From assembly GCF_000499845.2 (NCBI RefSeq), contig NC_023753.2:186001-250000 (forward strand): a DNA stretch of 64,000 nucleotides, written 5' to 3'. The position numbers and the translations under genes are program-made. How positions within the stretch are numbered: the stretch's first letter is position 1; every line of letters begins with the position of its first letter. Source of the stretch: Phaseolus vulgaris (taxonomy: Eukaryota; Streptophyta; Magnoliopsida; Fabales; Fabaceae). The notes under the pieces were generated by a model. That model was not told the origin of the DNA, searched no databases, and saw only the letters and a program-made list of their open reading frames with translations. Shown piece after piece: positions 1-11,154 of this stretch.

Positions 1-2424
1 TTGTGATGAATTTGCAATGTTGAAGGTGTGATGTGAGAAGACGCAACCATGACAGCTTAGTCTGTCATGAAGATGTTCTTGCACATGTCTTTGGCTCCTT
101 AACTGAATGATTTGCCTCCATGCCATGGCATTTGGCAGCACCACTGCCAAGAGAAGATGATACATTCTTGCATTATAATTGCCCTCATGTCTCCTTCTTT
201 CTTATAATTCTCTTTCAAACACTTCAAATGTCAAGCATAACATATTGTCTTCAAATGAATTTGATCTGCATCTGATCATCAAATAATACAAAACACATGA
301 AAAGAAGATGCAGTAAAAATGCAGTAGAAGGTGATGTTGATGATGATGAATGGAAGAAAACAATGAGTGAGTGATTAATTTGACAGGAGACAGGAGTATT
401 TAATAGTGTTGTTACATGTTAGAGTGTGTGTCTTTTCAAACTGTGTTCAAATGCATTATGCTTCTTCTCTTTCATGATGAAGATGAAACATGAGGTGGAA
501 CAGTATCAGCCACTGCTTCTAAACCTAAATATTGGCCAAACAAAATATGTGGATGTAATATTTATATTTATATATTTTTAATAAATCTTATGACTTTTCT
601 ATCAGTAAAAAAATAATAAATAAAACAATTTAAATATGGTTCCATCCTTATATAAACAATGAAAATAAAACACATCTAACAAATTCACACTAAAAAAAAA
701 CCAAAGTACTAATAGAATCTACTTCAATTTAGACCAACTACCTAAATCTTAAACCCTAAACCTTAAACCCCAAACTCTAAACACGTTAATGATTTTGATC
801 TTTCTCTTCTTGCAAATGTTTTAACTAGGATCTATTCTCTTTTATGTCTTCCTTTAAATTAAACTTTAATATTTAAAATAAATTGCGAATAATTAAAATA
901 AATTTAAACAGTCAATTAAACTATCAACTTTATATACTTAAAAATGATTATTTATTATGAATTCTTACAAGTTCCAATTTAATTGGAATACAATGATAGG
1001 ATAATTGTTTTATTATATTATTATTCAATTATTATTATGAGAAAATCATCAAACAAAAATCAATTTTAGTTAGTGATAAAAAAATAATTAATTTCTATAT
1101 GAATTAAATTAGATATTATATTAGAGACTACAGACATTATTGACATCTAATTTATTCAATATAACACTTAATTATTTTATCTCTAAAATTGATGTCTATT
1201 TAGTGATTTTATAGTAGTGTCAACAATCTCTTTGAGTATTCCTTATTTGTCTTAAACTCTTTCATCTTTTGCCTCTCAAATTTTCTTATCAAAATTAGAA
1301 ACTTTTGTGGCTCGAAACTTTTTGTCTTTTTCTTAATTTCCTAACAAATAATCCCAAATTTATTTGGAATATCATTTGTGAAAAAACAAACAAACATGAC
1401 TTTGCTTTCTTTCTACATTTTGATTTGGATCGTGGTGTTATTAGACAACAAATGTAATCCTCTTCTACAACTTCTCATAGATATATAGCCTCTTTAGATA
1501 AATTTGCATTCTTACAATCTATAAATCATATTTTTCATTAAAGAGTGAAATAAACTACTTGTAATTTTTTCTTCTTCTTACATTCTATATGTCCCATAAG
1601 AATGATAACTCTAATGTCATTGTTGAAATTTTTAGGATTTTAAGTGTTTTATATAAAAACTTATGATTTATTTTATTTGTATACTTATATATACAACAAA
1701 ATGTAACATAATATCAAATTTTCACCAATGAAAACACCTCAAATTTAAAAGTAAATGCTAATATTATATAAAATTACCTAGTTTTATAACTTTTGAAAAA
1801 CATACTTATAAAACAATTAGTAGTGGTTGTATATTTACATTCACTATTTAGGACTAATATAGATATTTCTTTGAAATAACTACTTAAATTGTTAATATAA
1901 TTGTTTATGAGAAAATTTAATTTATAGGAGATAAATTTCATTATACACTACTATTAGGGTTTAGGGTTATTAAATAGAAAACAATTTAAAGATAAAATAA
2001 TTAATTGTTATATTAACAAAATTAAATACTATTTTAAATATTAAAAAAATTATTGATTTCTAAATTAGTTTATATTATTTATAAATAGTTTCTAAATTGA
2101 TATCTAATTAGTTACAAAGATTTTAACTACCAAATTCTAAATTTTTCTAAATTTGATAGAAAAACATAAATGAAAACATGGTATTTATAAATGATATATA
2201 TTTATTAATTGTAAATGTACATGATTAATTAAGCTAAGGTATAAATGGATAATCTAAGCAGCAATTAACAAATCACTGGCTCAGAATCCATATCCTTTGA
2301 ACCAAAATTAATGACAAACAGAAGCCTAACACAGTGTATGATGCAGCTCTTATTGACTCAATACAATAATGGTTGGGAGAGAAAATAAATACTCAGCACA
2401 CTTGCATTGCACAACTTCAAACTC
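1..2424. other. AT-rich non-coding region downstream of the NPF7 gene
   Basis: No coding exon can be supported here. The first 550 bases are less AT-rich than the rest and have no recognisable protein match in any frame. From about 540 onward the sequence is strongly AT-rich with many short A and T runs. Degenerate CCCTAAA-like units occur at 741-782 and a TTTAGGG pair near 1957-1970; both are too short to be a telomeric tract. The last 150 bases before 2425 are probably the 3' UTR of the minus-strand transporter gene. Confidence 0.6.
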
Positions 2425-5400
2425 TCAAACCTTGCTATTTACATCTTCCTGTTCTTGCTCTTGTTCTTCCATGTCACTATCTTCAACATTGATGTTCTTG
2501 TACCACTTGGCACACAACAAGTACAGCACAAAGTCAAAGGCTGCAAGCCCTGCAAGCAGAAAGAAGAACCTATCCATGTGCCCTGTGTTCAAGTTCTCAG
2601 GAATCCAACCTTTGTTTTGGCCCCTTGCTGTTATGATCATCACCATGTTCACCAGCATGCTGCTCACATAGTTTCCAAGAGAAATTGAAGCCATGCAAAG
2701 TGAGCTCCCAAAGCTCTTTATTCCATCAGGGGCTTGTCCATTGAAGAACTCCAATTGACCAACATACATGAAAACTTCTGAAGCACCAACCAAAACATAC
2801 TGTGGAATTTGCCAAAATATGCTCAATGAACTAGTCTTTTGGCCATGAATTATCCGTTTGAGCCTTGCAATCTCTGTGGCACCAGATGCAACCATTGCCA
2901 ACATGCCAATAACTAGCCCAATTCCCATTCTTTGAAGCTCACTTAGACCCTTTGGATTCCCACTCAGTTTTCCAGCAAATGGAACAAGGATTTGGCGATA
3001 GATTCCAGTGCACACAAGAACACTGCAGATGTCAAATGCAGACATGCTTGCTGCAGGCAAATGGAAACTTCCTATGTAGGAGTTCATCACATCTCCTTGC
3101 TCAACAAACAGAGAAGCCATTTGTGTAAACACTACTGAGTAGATAATGGTGCATAGCCAAACTGGTAACATTCTTAACAAGCATTTGGCTTCCTCCACCT
3201 GTGTCACAGTGCAAAGCCTCCATGGATTTTTTGAACTTAGCTCCTCGTTCTCTTTGATTGTTGCTGCCTTGTCCATGAATCTTTCCAACATCAAGAACAA
3301 ATCACAGATATAAGTTTCAATACAATTCACAGTTATGGTTATCAAGTAGGTGTACTAATTCAATCAACACAACTAGGTGTTAAAAAACACAGCATAATAT
3401 TTTCTTCCATTTCATATGGAAAAATCAAGCATCAAGAACAACTTTCCCAGAAAGAATGTACTTTAAGCCTATTCTTGTTAGGATAGATTTTAAAATAGCT
3501 CTGATTTCCTATTATGAAATTGACTTTAAACTTAATTCAACTCTCGTAAAATCGACTTATGAAGTGAGGTTTGCATACACTTATAAAGAATGAATTATCC
3601 GATCTCCAAACATGTAGAGTTGAGTTCTTGATTTGGTCCAGATGTTACTTTTTACAAAAGAAAACAAAATTTGTAATCATAACTTGTTATTAAATCTCAA
3701 TGCTTACTTAAAATCATCTGTGTGCCGAATCTTTCTGCTGCCTTTTATAGCAGATTTTGCACCATCGACCTCAAAAAGTTCTTCTGCCTTTGCTGGAGCA
3801 GCCTTCCATTTCCTAAAAACAGCAGCAAATACCTGAGCAATCCTCACCACTGGGTTTCCACATGGCTTCACATATCTATATCTTGGAGTTCCCAGTAAGA
3901 AAGCCAAAAAGGCTATGACAGCAGAGACCAAAGATACCAAGAAACCCATTGTCCACTTCCCTGTATCCTCGTAGTAGACCAGCACAGTGTTGGAAAACAA
4001 AGAACCAACATTGAGGGCAAAGTAAAAGTAGCAGAAGAAAGCTACTTTTGCATTTTTCTCGTTTGGATTTTTCTCATTGTATTGGTCAGCACCAAATGTT
4101 GCTAAGGTGGGTTGGTGCCCTCCATAACCAAATGCCACTAGATATATGGACAAGTAGAAAATGTCGTCTCCAATTGATGAAGGTTTACAAGGAGTATTGC
4201 CATCACCACAACCAGCTGGGTTGATCAAGAAACGCCAAGACGACAATGAAGACAGTGCTAAGCCCTATTAAATTCAAAGTGTCAGAAGCTAGAAACTATG
4301 TAATACAGACATGAAACTATGCAACACAAACACTGATACGAACATGGATACGACATGAACACGAATACGAAGATATACGTATAATCTTTAAAATATAGGA
4401 CACGAGAACACAGATCTATATATTATATAAATTGATAATAAAGTTTATGTACACAAGTATGTTTCAAAATGATTTATTCCTTATTTTTATAATCATAATA
4501 AAAATTTATACAATAAATTTGAGTTTCTAGAAAATTAATGTATATATTTTTAAAATTGTGTTAAAATCCTGTTATAATTATAAAAAATCCAATAAATATT
4601 TTTTAAATTGAAAATTTTGTCTGATACGTATTTTACCACTGTCAGTTTCCGATACGTGTATCCGACAAGAATATAAAAGTTTGATAACATTGTTAAAAGT
4701 AAAAGACTAAAAGTAATATACCAGAACGAAAATAAGCTGGAAGACCATGCAGGTTAAGTATCGACCCCAGTATGAATCGCTCAGAAATGCTCCGATCAAT
4801 GAGAACATATAAACAGTTCCGATCCACTTGCTGACATTATTAGCAGCACTCACATTGTCTTGACCAAGAACTCTGGTTAGGAACAGAACCAAGTTCACGC
4901 CAACTCCAAAGAAGGCTAGTGTAGCTAGTGCTTGATTCACTGACAAAACAAACCAAAAGCCAAAAGAAACAACATGTAATCAAACAAACAGATAGATAAT
5001 TCCACATAAATTTAATAAATCGATTTTATAAAGTTGAGTTAGACTTAAAATCTACTTCTTAATAAATCACGAATTGAAAAATGAATCCATGGATCATTTG
5101 TTCATTACCTAGCAAGAGGCTTGCAACTTTAGCTCCTCCTATTTTCTTTTCATCCGCTCTGCTACTTCTCTCCATAGCAGATTCTTCTCTGTAGCTGCTA
5201 TCTCCTTCTGTTACCTATTTAAAGCAAATATCATTCAAAAAAAGACAATTAATTTTCCATTTTCCCCCCATAAATGAATCTATCTACGATTTTACAGTGG
5301 TGTACTTAGCATCAATGCATCACACATACAAATATAATCAGTTATTTTTCACCATGTCTATAACAAGTTTTGGAATCAGTATTGAAGTATTGACACGTTA

Positions 5401-5561
5401 GACGCCATGTACTTTTAGACGTGTTAAATATGTGTGAAGAGCTGTTCATTACATCTTTCCAAATGAATGTGTAGAAATTATTGTATGAATATTATTGTTG
5501 CCATTTGCAGTACCTTGTTTGTGGCAATATTGGGGGAGTTGGCAGAGAAAGAAGTGGCCAT
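2425..5561 (-). CDS. NRT1/PTR family transporter, NPF7 subfamily (NPF7.1-7.3-like)
   Basis: Five exons on the minus strand: 5514-5561, 5109-5214, 4722-4939, 3708-4264 and 2425-3280. They join in phase to 594 codons plus stop, close to the roughly 600 residues usual for the family. The protein is a predicted 12-helix major-facilitator transporter of the plasma membrane. Family signatures are the NNVSKW and FLSDSYWGRY stretches in exon 3 and YGGHQP...FGADQ in exon 4. The closest remembered relatives are Arabidopsis NPF7.2 and NPF7.3 (NRT1.8/NRT1.5), which move nitrate or potassium in the xylem parenchyma; substrate here is inferred only. The first helix reads NQALATLAFFGVG, so the proton-coupling ExxER motif of most NPF proteins is absent. 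The start at 5561 is the first ATG and its 16-codon exon ends in a clean donor. Introns 2, 3 and 4 contain dispersed AT-rich repeats. Confidence 0.92.
3470..3625 (-). repeat. Dispersed repeat family B, copy in NPF7 intron 4
   Basis: This intronic stretch carries the shared landmarks 'gttaggatag', 'ttaattcaactc', 'aaaatcgactta' and 'gaagtgaggttt'. The same landmarks, in either orientation, are seen near 4995-5085, 9725-10000, 10120-10290, 24880-25010 and 43540-43680. The family has no coding capacity. I infer a short non-autonomous element or LTR fragment; the full boundaries cannot be placed by eye. Confidence 0.5.
4320..4690 (-). repeat. Dispersed AT-rich repeat family A, copy in NPF7 intron 3
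   Basis: The copy begins with the 'gatacgaacatggatacg' type of cytosine/guanine-bearing edge. It continues through an AT-rich body with 'tatataaattgataat' and 'aaaattgtgttaaaat', and ends with 'tccgatacgtgtatccg'. Read on the other strand it matches the plus-strand copies at 16080-16510 and 26470-27080. It fills most of the intron between exons 3 and 4 of the transporter gene. No open reading frame is evident, so a non-autonomous element is inferred. Confidence 0.6.
4995..5085 (+). repeat. Dispersed repeat family B, copy in NPF7 intron 2
   Basis: The stretch contains 'aatcgattttataaagttg', 'agttagacttaaaatc' and 'acttcttaataa', the same word order as the copies at 9735-9795 and 9940-10000. 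It lies wholly inside an intron of the transporter gene. Confidence 0.5.
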
Positions 5562-6453
5562 TTTTGGTAAAATCTGCATGATGCAAAGTGCATGAACTCA
5601 AAGTGATAACAAGGTAGCCAAGAAGAAGAGATGTTAATTGATTGAGAAAGGAAAAGACTTACAAAGGGAAGATAAGAAGAAGTATAAAAGTAAAGAAAGA
5701 GTTGAAAGGGTGAAGAGTGTTGTTGATGGTGTGGTTGGATTATAGCATGCAATATATAAGGGTGTGAGGGACGTGGGGAAGAAAGGGATATGAGTTTGAA
5801 AGTAAGGTTTATTATTGATGTAGCTGAGCCAAAAATACGGAAATCTGAAATGATTGGAGTTGATAAGAGGAGAGAAAGTGACAATTTGGATGAGAATAGT
5901 GGTCATGAACACTCAAAAGAGAAGGAAAGAAATCTTAAACTCTAAAATGAACGACTCTGTGCCACAAACTAGTCACTTCACCCATAAAATACTGACACTG
6001 TATGTAGGGACTTGCCCTTTTTTTTACCACCTATTACACTGAATCTGACATCTTCTCGTCCTTTTCAAACTCACATTTTTCATTTCTGATACCTTCACTT
6101 CCATTTCACTTTTCAATTATTTATGTGGTAAATCTTTTTTTCCCAATTTTTCAATTATATATTCTGAACCGGTCAGATAGAAAGTATGCATGTCGAGTGG
6201 CTGAGAAGACAAGGATGAGTGTAAACGTCACTGGAAATATTACGTGGAAAAGCACACAAGTGTCAGTGTTAATAAGGCATAAAAGAGAAATAAAATCAGT
6301 TAAGTATAAAATCGGTTAATAAGAGATAAGTAGAAAGATTAAAATGATATGACATGTCCAATAGGCCCATTAGCAAGTAGTGTAAATGGATTGAATGTTT
6401 AGTTCAGTTTTTTAGTTTTTCTAGAGAATAACTAACACAAACACTGACTTAAG

Positions 6454-6619
6454 CTTTTGAGTGTTTCTGCGAGTACTACTCCACAAATCGAGAGACCAAA
6501 AAGTAATTCCAAGACACGAGTGAACGAAAGAAGAGACTTTTGAGTGTTTCTGCGAGTACTACTCCACAAATCAAGAGACCAAAAAGTAATTCCAAAACAC
6601 GAGGGAGCGAAAGAAGAGG
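6454..6619. repeat. Two-copy tandem duplication, 83-bp unit
   Basis: Two adjacent units (6454-6536 and 6537-6619) start with 'cttttgagtgtttctgcgag' and run through 'actccacaaatc', 'agagaccaaaaagtaattcc' and 'gaaagaagag'. They differ at a few positions only, so the duplication is recent. It lies in the NPF7-RAV intergenic space. Confidence 0.9.
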
Positions 6620-7476
6620 GACTAAAGGAGAAAATAAGGGACTCGAAAGACGAAGTGAAGAAAGATCCTGAAGTCACTCTCTCTCCTATAATTAGTACAA
6701 GTACATATTCCAATTTTCATTCATCATCTCTCAACCATCCACTTTGTGTGTTTTTCTTATACTGAAACATCAATCCACCTTGCAGTAAATTGCATGCAAG
6801 CAAGCGAATCTCTTGTTTTGTGGTTCTGTTAAACGTTGTTGACAGTTGATGAATAGGTTATTCCACCATCAATATGTAACCACAGGCTAATTAATTGCTT
6901 GAATTGAACCTTCCTACAACATGCAGAGTTCCGAATCATGTTATGAAACGAAATCTCGTATTATCCTATTCATCATCTTTGTTAACATGTTTAGTCATGT
7001 AAGTAACAGTTCAGTGAACTCATCACCTACAATGCAAAATGTAAAGTTGACATCACTTTGCTTGGTTTGAACACAAACCATTGTGCAGAAAAATACAAGG
7101 AAAAGAGTATGACAAATCAATACAATCTCACATAATTGGTCTATAATTGAGATTTTCAAATATACTGTTCAAAGTTGGATTGTATACAGAGAAATATCAG
7201 TACTGCACTGCACACTCAAATTATTAACAGCCATTTATGTTGACATAGCAAAATACAACTAAATTTACTCAGTCAAAGGGCTTAGCTTTTAACAAAATAA
7301 CACACCAATTGAATTGAAGCATTTGCTGAAAAAACCACATAACCTTTTAGGAGTCATTCTTCAAGGTACAAAAAAAACTGCATTAAATATACACTGATTA
7401 GTTTATATATAACCTTACTTAAAAATAGATTCCTATTTGTTACCCTTACTATTTTAAAAAATATGCATACAACTTC

Positions 7477-7503
7477 TATATATATATATATATATATATA
7501 TAT
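7477..7503. repeat. TA dinucleotide microsatellite
   Basis: An uninterrupted run of about 13 TA units. It is non-coding and likely length-polymorphic. Confidence 0.95.
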
Positions 7504-8039
7504 TCATTTCAATTACAGAAAATAACATACTTTGAATTTAAAGTTCACACTGATAGAAAAAAAAAACAAAAAAATAATGTCAATTGATCATGAAGGATTA
7601 GGAGAACTTTAAATTATAACCAGTTTTTAAAAAGATTTTAAAAATGAAATTAACCTTTTTATTCAAATATTATCATTTTTTATTGTTGTGTTCATTGACT
7701 AGCTAGTGATTTTGATTTTTTTTTTAAATATTTGTACAATTCTCTTAAATCTTATAAATTCAAAAAATATTTTAAAATATTTAAATTCTTGCTATATAAA
7801 TTATCTTTTTAAATGTTTTACAATTTGTCTTAAAATTTGAAGACATTTGTAGATCTAAATAGTATTTTAAAACTCAATAGACCTTCCTAAAAGTCAATCC
7901 AAAAACCTAATATATGAGTAAAAAACTCCCTCTCTTTTGTAGATTGTTCCTTCATAATGACTACAAAGCTAAATAGTTTTGATGAACACTATATGTTGGA
8001 CTAATTTGCAATGCTCCTACAGAAACTTGAAATTACTAT

Positions 8040-8195
8040 GCAATCACATTACAACTTTTAATGTTATTATTCTACTACAATACTACGACAGAAAACCTGA
8101 AATGACCTAATTTTTTATACAATTACATTAAAAAAAAATCTGAAATCACCTAATTTTTTATACAATCACATTACAACTTTTAATGTTATTATTTT
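8040..8195. repeat. Degenerate local duplication
   Basis: The phrases 'caatcacattacaactttta', 'atgttattatt' and 'gacctaattttttatac/cacctaattttttatac' each occur twice in this stretch, offset by roughly 50-120 bases. This looks like a partly decayed nested tandem duplication. No coding content. Confidence 0.6.
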
Positions 8196-8752
8196 AATTT
8201 GTTTATATTATTTAATTACAAATTAATTTTTTATTATATATATTTATATCTAAATTCATGGTATAAAAAATTTGTATACAAATTTTAGGGTTTTGAAAGT
8301 ATCATTTCCCTAATTCAAACCATATTATGCAAGAGTAGATGAGGTGAAAAGATTACTGGTTTTACTAAATTAAGGTTTGAGCCACTTCAGATTTGCTTCA
8401 CACACAACTTCATTTTTGTTTTATCTACTTGTTCCTTTTTCCAACTGCGCTGTTACTGCTACCAAATTTAGTTTCTACCACAATTTTAGCCATCACAAAA
8501 CTGAGAAACAAAGTGCCTCTCTTCCTCTCACCATTTTTTCCCTGTTAATTAACCACTGCCACCTTTATCTGTTGTATTCTCATCCCTTTCAAATTCAAAG
8601 TTAAAAAAGAAATAACAATAAAAGATACATATTTTGCTATCTCCTGACAAAAGGGACACGATTCAAGGATGATATCAACCCTATGATTTTTAGTTTTCAG
8701 TTGAAGGTTTCTGAAGTGTTTCTTATTTATTTTTTCTTGCTGATAAAGAAAA

Positions 8753-9715
8753 ATGAACAGAAACAAGGAAAGTTATTCAGATTGTTGTGGGGAAATCAAT
8801 TCTGCAGCATTTGACGCCATGCAAGAGGAAAACAGAGCAGCAGGGTCGTTGTTTCAGAAGTTCAAAGGCGTGGTGCCGCAACAAAACGGGAACTGGGGTG
8901 CCCAGATATATGCAAACCACCACAGAATCTGGTTGGGGACATTCAAATCCGAAAGAGAAGCTGCAATGGCGTATGACAGCGCCAGCATAAAGCTCAGAAG
9001 CGGAGAGAGCCACAGAAACTTCCCATGGGACGATCAAACGGTGCAAGAGCCAGAGTTTCAGAGCCATTACAGCACAGAAGCAATGCTGAGCATGATCAGA
9101 GATGGCACCTACGCATCACACTTTGCCACGTTTCTCACCACTCGTAAAACCCAACAAGGCGTTGTTGCAAAGCACGTAACTTTGAAGGGTGATGAGGAGG
9201 AGAAGCTCTGCTGCACCCTGCTTTTTCAGAAGGAGCTGACACCAAGTGACGTGGGGAAGCTCAACAGGCTTGTGATCCCGAAAAAGCATGCAGTGAGCTA
9301 TTTTCCTCCGGTGTGTGAGATTGCAGAAGGGCATGAAGAACATGGCAGTGTTGACGTTGAGGTTGCGTTCTATGACAGGTTGATGAGACTGTGGAAATTT
9401 CGATACTGCTATTGGAAGAGCAGCCAGAGTTACGTGTTCACAAGAGGGTGGAATCGGTTTGTGAAGGACAAAAAACTGAAGGCTAAAGATACCATTGCGT
9501 TTTTCATGTGTGAGCCTGTGGATTGGAGAAAAGGTGGAGAAGGAGAAGCTTTTGGATTGATTGATGTAATTTATAACTCAGATGATGAGAGAGGTTTGAA
9601 GTGTTTTGGAGAGTTGGTTTGCAGTGAGGAAGAAGAAGACACCAAAGAGGAAACCATTGAAAAGGATTTGAATGCACAAAAGGGTTTGAGACTCTTTGGT
9701 GTTTTCATCAAATAG
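8753..9715 (+). CDS. RAV transcription factor with AP2 and B3 domains
   Basis: A single uninterrupted exon encodes 320 residues, matching the intronless structure usual for the RAV/TEMPRANILLO group. An AP2 domain spans about residues 37-92 (KGVVPQQNGNWGAQIY, RIWLGTF, AAMAYD). A B3 domain spans about 155-260 (LLFQKELTPSDVGKLNRLVIPKKHA, RLMRLWKFRYCYWKSSQSYVFTRGW). The protein ends with RLFGVFIK; the RLFGV at 313-317 is the B3-repression-domain motif of RAV repressors. Known relatives bind bipartite CAACA/CACCTG sites and repress flowering and growth genes in the nucleus. The role as a repressor here is inferred from the motif. An acidic Glu/Asp patch lies just before the tail (about 291-305). 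The start is the first ATG of the open frame, 36 codons before the AP2 domain. Confidence 0.95.
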   Translation: MNRNKESYSDCCGEINSAAFDAMQEENRAAGSLFQKFKGVVPQQNGNWGAQIYANHHRIWLGTFKSEREAAMAYDSASIKLRSGESHRNFPWDDQTVQEPEFQSHYSTEAMLSMIRDGTYASHFATFLTTRKTQQGVVAKHVTLKGDEEEKLCCTLLFQKELTPSDVGKLNRLVIPKKHAVSYFPPVCEIAEGHEEHGSVDVEVAFYDRLMRLWKFRYCYWKSSQSYVFTRGWNRFVKDKKLKAKDTIAFFMCEPVDWRKGGEGEAFGLIDVIYNSDDERGLKCFGELVCSEEEEDTKEETIEKDLNAQKGLRLFGVFIK

Positions 9716-9724
9716 TTTTAATTT

Positions 9725-10000
9725 AACTCTCCAAATCTCATTTTATAAACCGATTTTACAAGTTTGAATTAAGTTTAATCACTTCTTAATATGATATCAA
9801 AGATCTTTCGAACCTATCCTAACAATTATTTGTTGAAGTCACCTGCTAGCAGACCTTTATCGGACAATCCATAATAATATAGTCTCATACATTAACGTGA
9901 GAAGTGTTTATAACTTGATGCAAATCTCACCTTATAAAACAGTTTTTTGATATTAAATTAGACTTAAAATTACACTTCTTAATACTAAACAACTATATCA
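9725..10000 (+). repeat. Dispersed repeat family B, tandem pair of copies
   Basis: Two consecutive versions of the family B word order occur: 'ctcattttataaaccgattt' at about 9738 and 'ctcaccttataaaacagttt' at about 9926. Each is followed by a 'taaattagactta' or 'gaattaagtttaatc' type phrase and 'acttcttaata'. Between them is 'gtctcatacattaacgtgag'. This resembles partial copies joined head to tail, immediately behind the RAV stop codon. Confidence 0.55.
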
Positions 10001-10119
10001 CATTTTAGAGTATTATGAAATAACACCAACTTTTCTTTATATTTTTTTAACATCTATATAACCTCCTTTATACTAATTTACTTTGTAATATTTTAAAAAA
10101 ATTAAATGAGTTTATATAA

Positions 10120-10290
10120 TATATGTTGTAGATCCACATCGACTAGATATTAGAGTCTTTCATTGTATATAATTGTGTACAAACTTCAACCTCATGAGTC
10201 AGTAAGTTGAGTTAGACTTAAAGTTCACTTTCTGATATTGTATAAGAGTTATTTCGAGTCTATTCTAACGAATATTTAAAAAAATAGCAT
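10120..10290 (+). repeat. Dispersed repeat family B, longer copy
   Basis: The copy begins with 'tagatccacatcgactaga' and contains 'cttcaacctcatgagtcag', 'gttgagttagacttaaag' and 'gagtctattctaacgaat'. The opening phrase resembles the 'cccacatcga' start of a widespread legume repeat, which I recall but cannot check here. Confidence 0.5.
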
Positions 10291-10599
10291 AAGGAAATAT
10301 ATATAATCTTGCGAAACTTTGAATATAATTAACAAAATTAAATTTGGGTGAAAAAGATTATAATCAATTGAATTGTAGTTTAATAGGTAATTTCTCAAAC
10401 AGAATCATATTAAGAGATTTTGAAAATGTATTTTTACTATTCATGCATTAAGAGGGACAACATGTTCTTTACATGCTCAATTTCTGGGTAGGTGAAGAGA
10501 AGTTTGTTCTGTTGAGATGAAATAGAAGTAAAGAGAATCAATTTTGTTTTTGGCTTACTTTTCCTATTTTTTGGTATTGCAGGCACGCACACGTCTTTT

Positions 10600-10930
10600 G
10601 TGCGTCTTAGATATACGTTTTAGTTAAAAAATTATTAATTTAATACAATTTAATAGAAAAAAAATATATTAATTTTTTAAAAATTTAAATTTATTATATA
10701 AATTGTTATTATAATTATAGAATAAAAAATAATTTTTTTATATTTTTCTATTAAAAAAATTAAAATATATTTATACATTTATTATCAATTTATATAATTT
10801 ATAATTATATAATATATAGATTTATATGAAATTATACTTAACTTTTATGTTTATCTCCGTTGTGTTTATATTATCGTGTTTATATCTATATCGTATCAAT
10901 ATCTATACCATTATTTATACTATGTTTTTA
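10600..10930 (+). repeat. Dispersed AT-rich repeat family A, copy upstream of NSE4
   Basis: The body 'tatattaattttttaaaaat', 'tatcaatttatataattt', 'ataattatataatatataga' and the 3' edge 'tatcgtatcaatatctatac' match the copies at 16080-16510 and 26470-27080. The 5' edge is truncated or diverged. It lies 220-550 bp upstream of the NSE4 start. Confidence 0.55.
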
Positions 10931-10998
10931 TACTTTATAAATAATAATTAAAAAAATAAGCAAATTAAGAAGAAAAAGAGAAAGCAATTTTGACTGAA

Positions 10999-11006
10999 GC
11001 GGGAAA
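10999..11006 (+). promoter_or_regulatory. E2F-type site (GCGGGAAA) upstream of NSE4
   Basis: The octamer GCGGGAAA is the exact reverse of TTTCCCGC, the consensus E2F site of plant S-phase genes. It sits 149 bp upstream of the NSE4 start codon, in a plausible promoter position. A role in cell-cycle regulation is inferred from the site plus the replication/repair function of the gene. Confidence 0.55.
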
Positions 11007-11131
11007 GTAAACCGTCATTGAAATTTCCCCACTCTCATTAAAATTCAAATCCTAAAAGGGCAAGGTAAAGGGTTCAAGAAACACTTTTGAAATTGCTTTC
11101 AAATTTTAGCAAAACCCCTTTCAATCCCAAA

Positions 11132-11140
11132 TTAGGGTTT
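11132..11140 (+). promoter_or_regulatory. Telo-box (TTAGGGTTT) in the NSE4 leader
   Basis: TTAGGGTTT is an exact telo-box (AAACCCTAA on the other strand) 15 bp before the NSE4 start codon. Telo-boxes are common near transcription starts of plant genes active in dividing cells. Confidence 0.55.
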
Positions 11141-11154
11141 TGGGTTTTGACAGA

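Larger units (their letters stand above)
5562..8752. other. Intergenic region between the divergent NPF7 and RAV genes
   Basis: This is the shared upstream region of two divergently transcribed genes. It holds an 83-bp tandem duplication (6454-6619), a TA microsatellite (7477-7503) and a degenerate local duplication near 8040-8195. The several open frames of 60-140 codons are low-complexity, have no family resemblance and lack splice or start context, so none is annotated. Roughly 8350-8752 is probably promoter and 5' UTR of the RAV gene. Confidence 0.55.
9716..11154. other. RAV to NSE4 intergenic region with dispersed repeats
   Basis: The region holds two family B repeat copies (9725-10000 and 10120-10290) and one family A copy (10600-10930). 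The last 160 bases are the NSE4 promoter and 5' UTR, with an E2F-like site and a telo-box. No coding exon is supported. Confidence 0.6.

Noticed and set aside
120..165. Possible microRNA hairpin around 'ggcatttggcagcacc'
   Set aside because: Only a 5-bp self-complement is visible and no known plant microRNA sequence could be matched; no long stem.
741..782. Interstitial telomeric repeat
   Set aside because: Only about five degenerate CCCTAAA-like units, no perfect run of three; too short to call a telomere remnant.
8777..9343. Minus-strand frames opposite the RAV gene
   Set aside because: They are antisense shadows of the AP2 and B3 coding sequence.
11140..11154. Upstream extension of NSE4 by five residues
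   Set aside because: It would require a TTG start; the ATG at 11155 is the first proper start codon.
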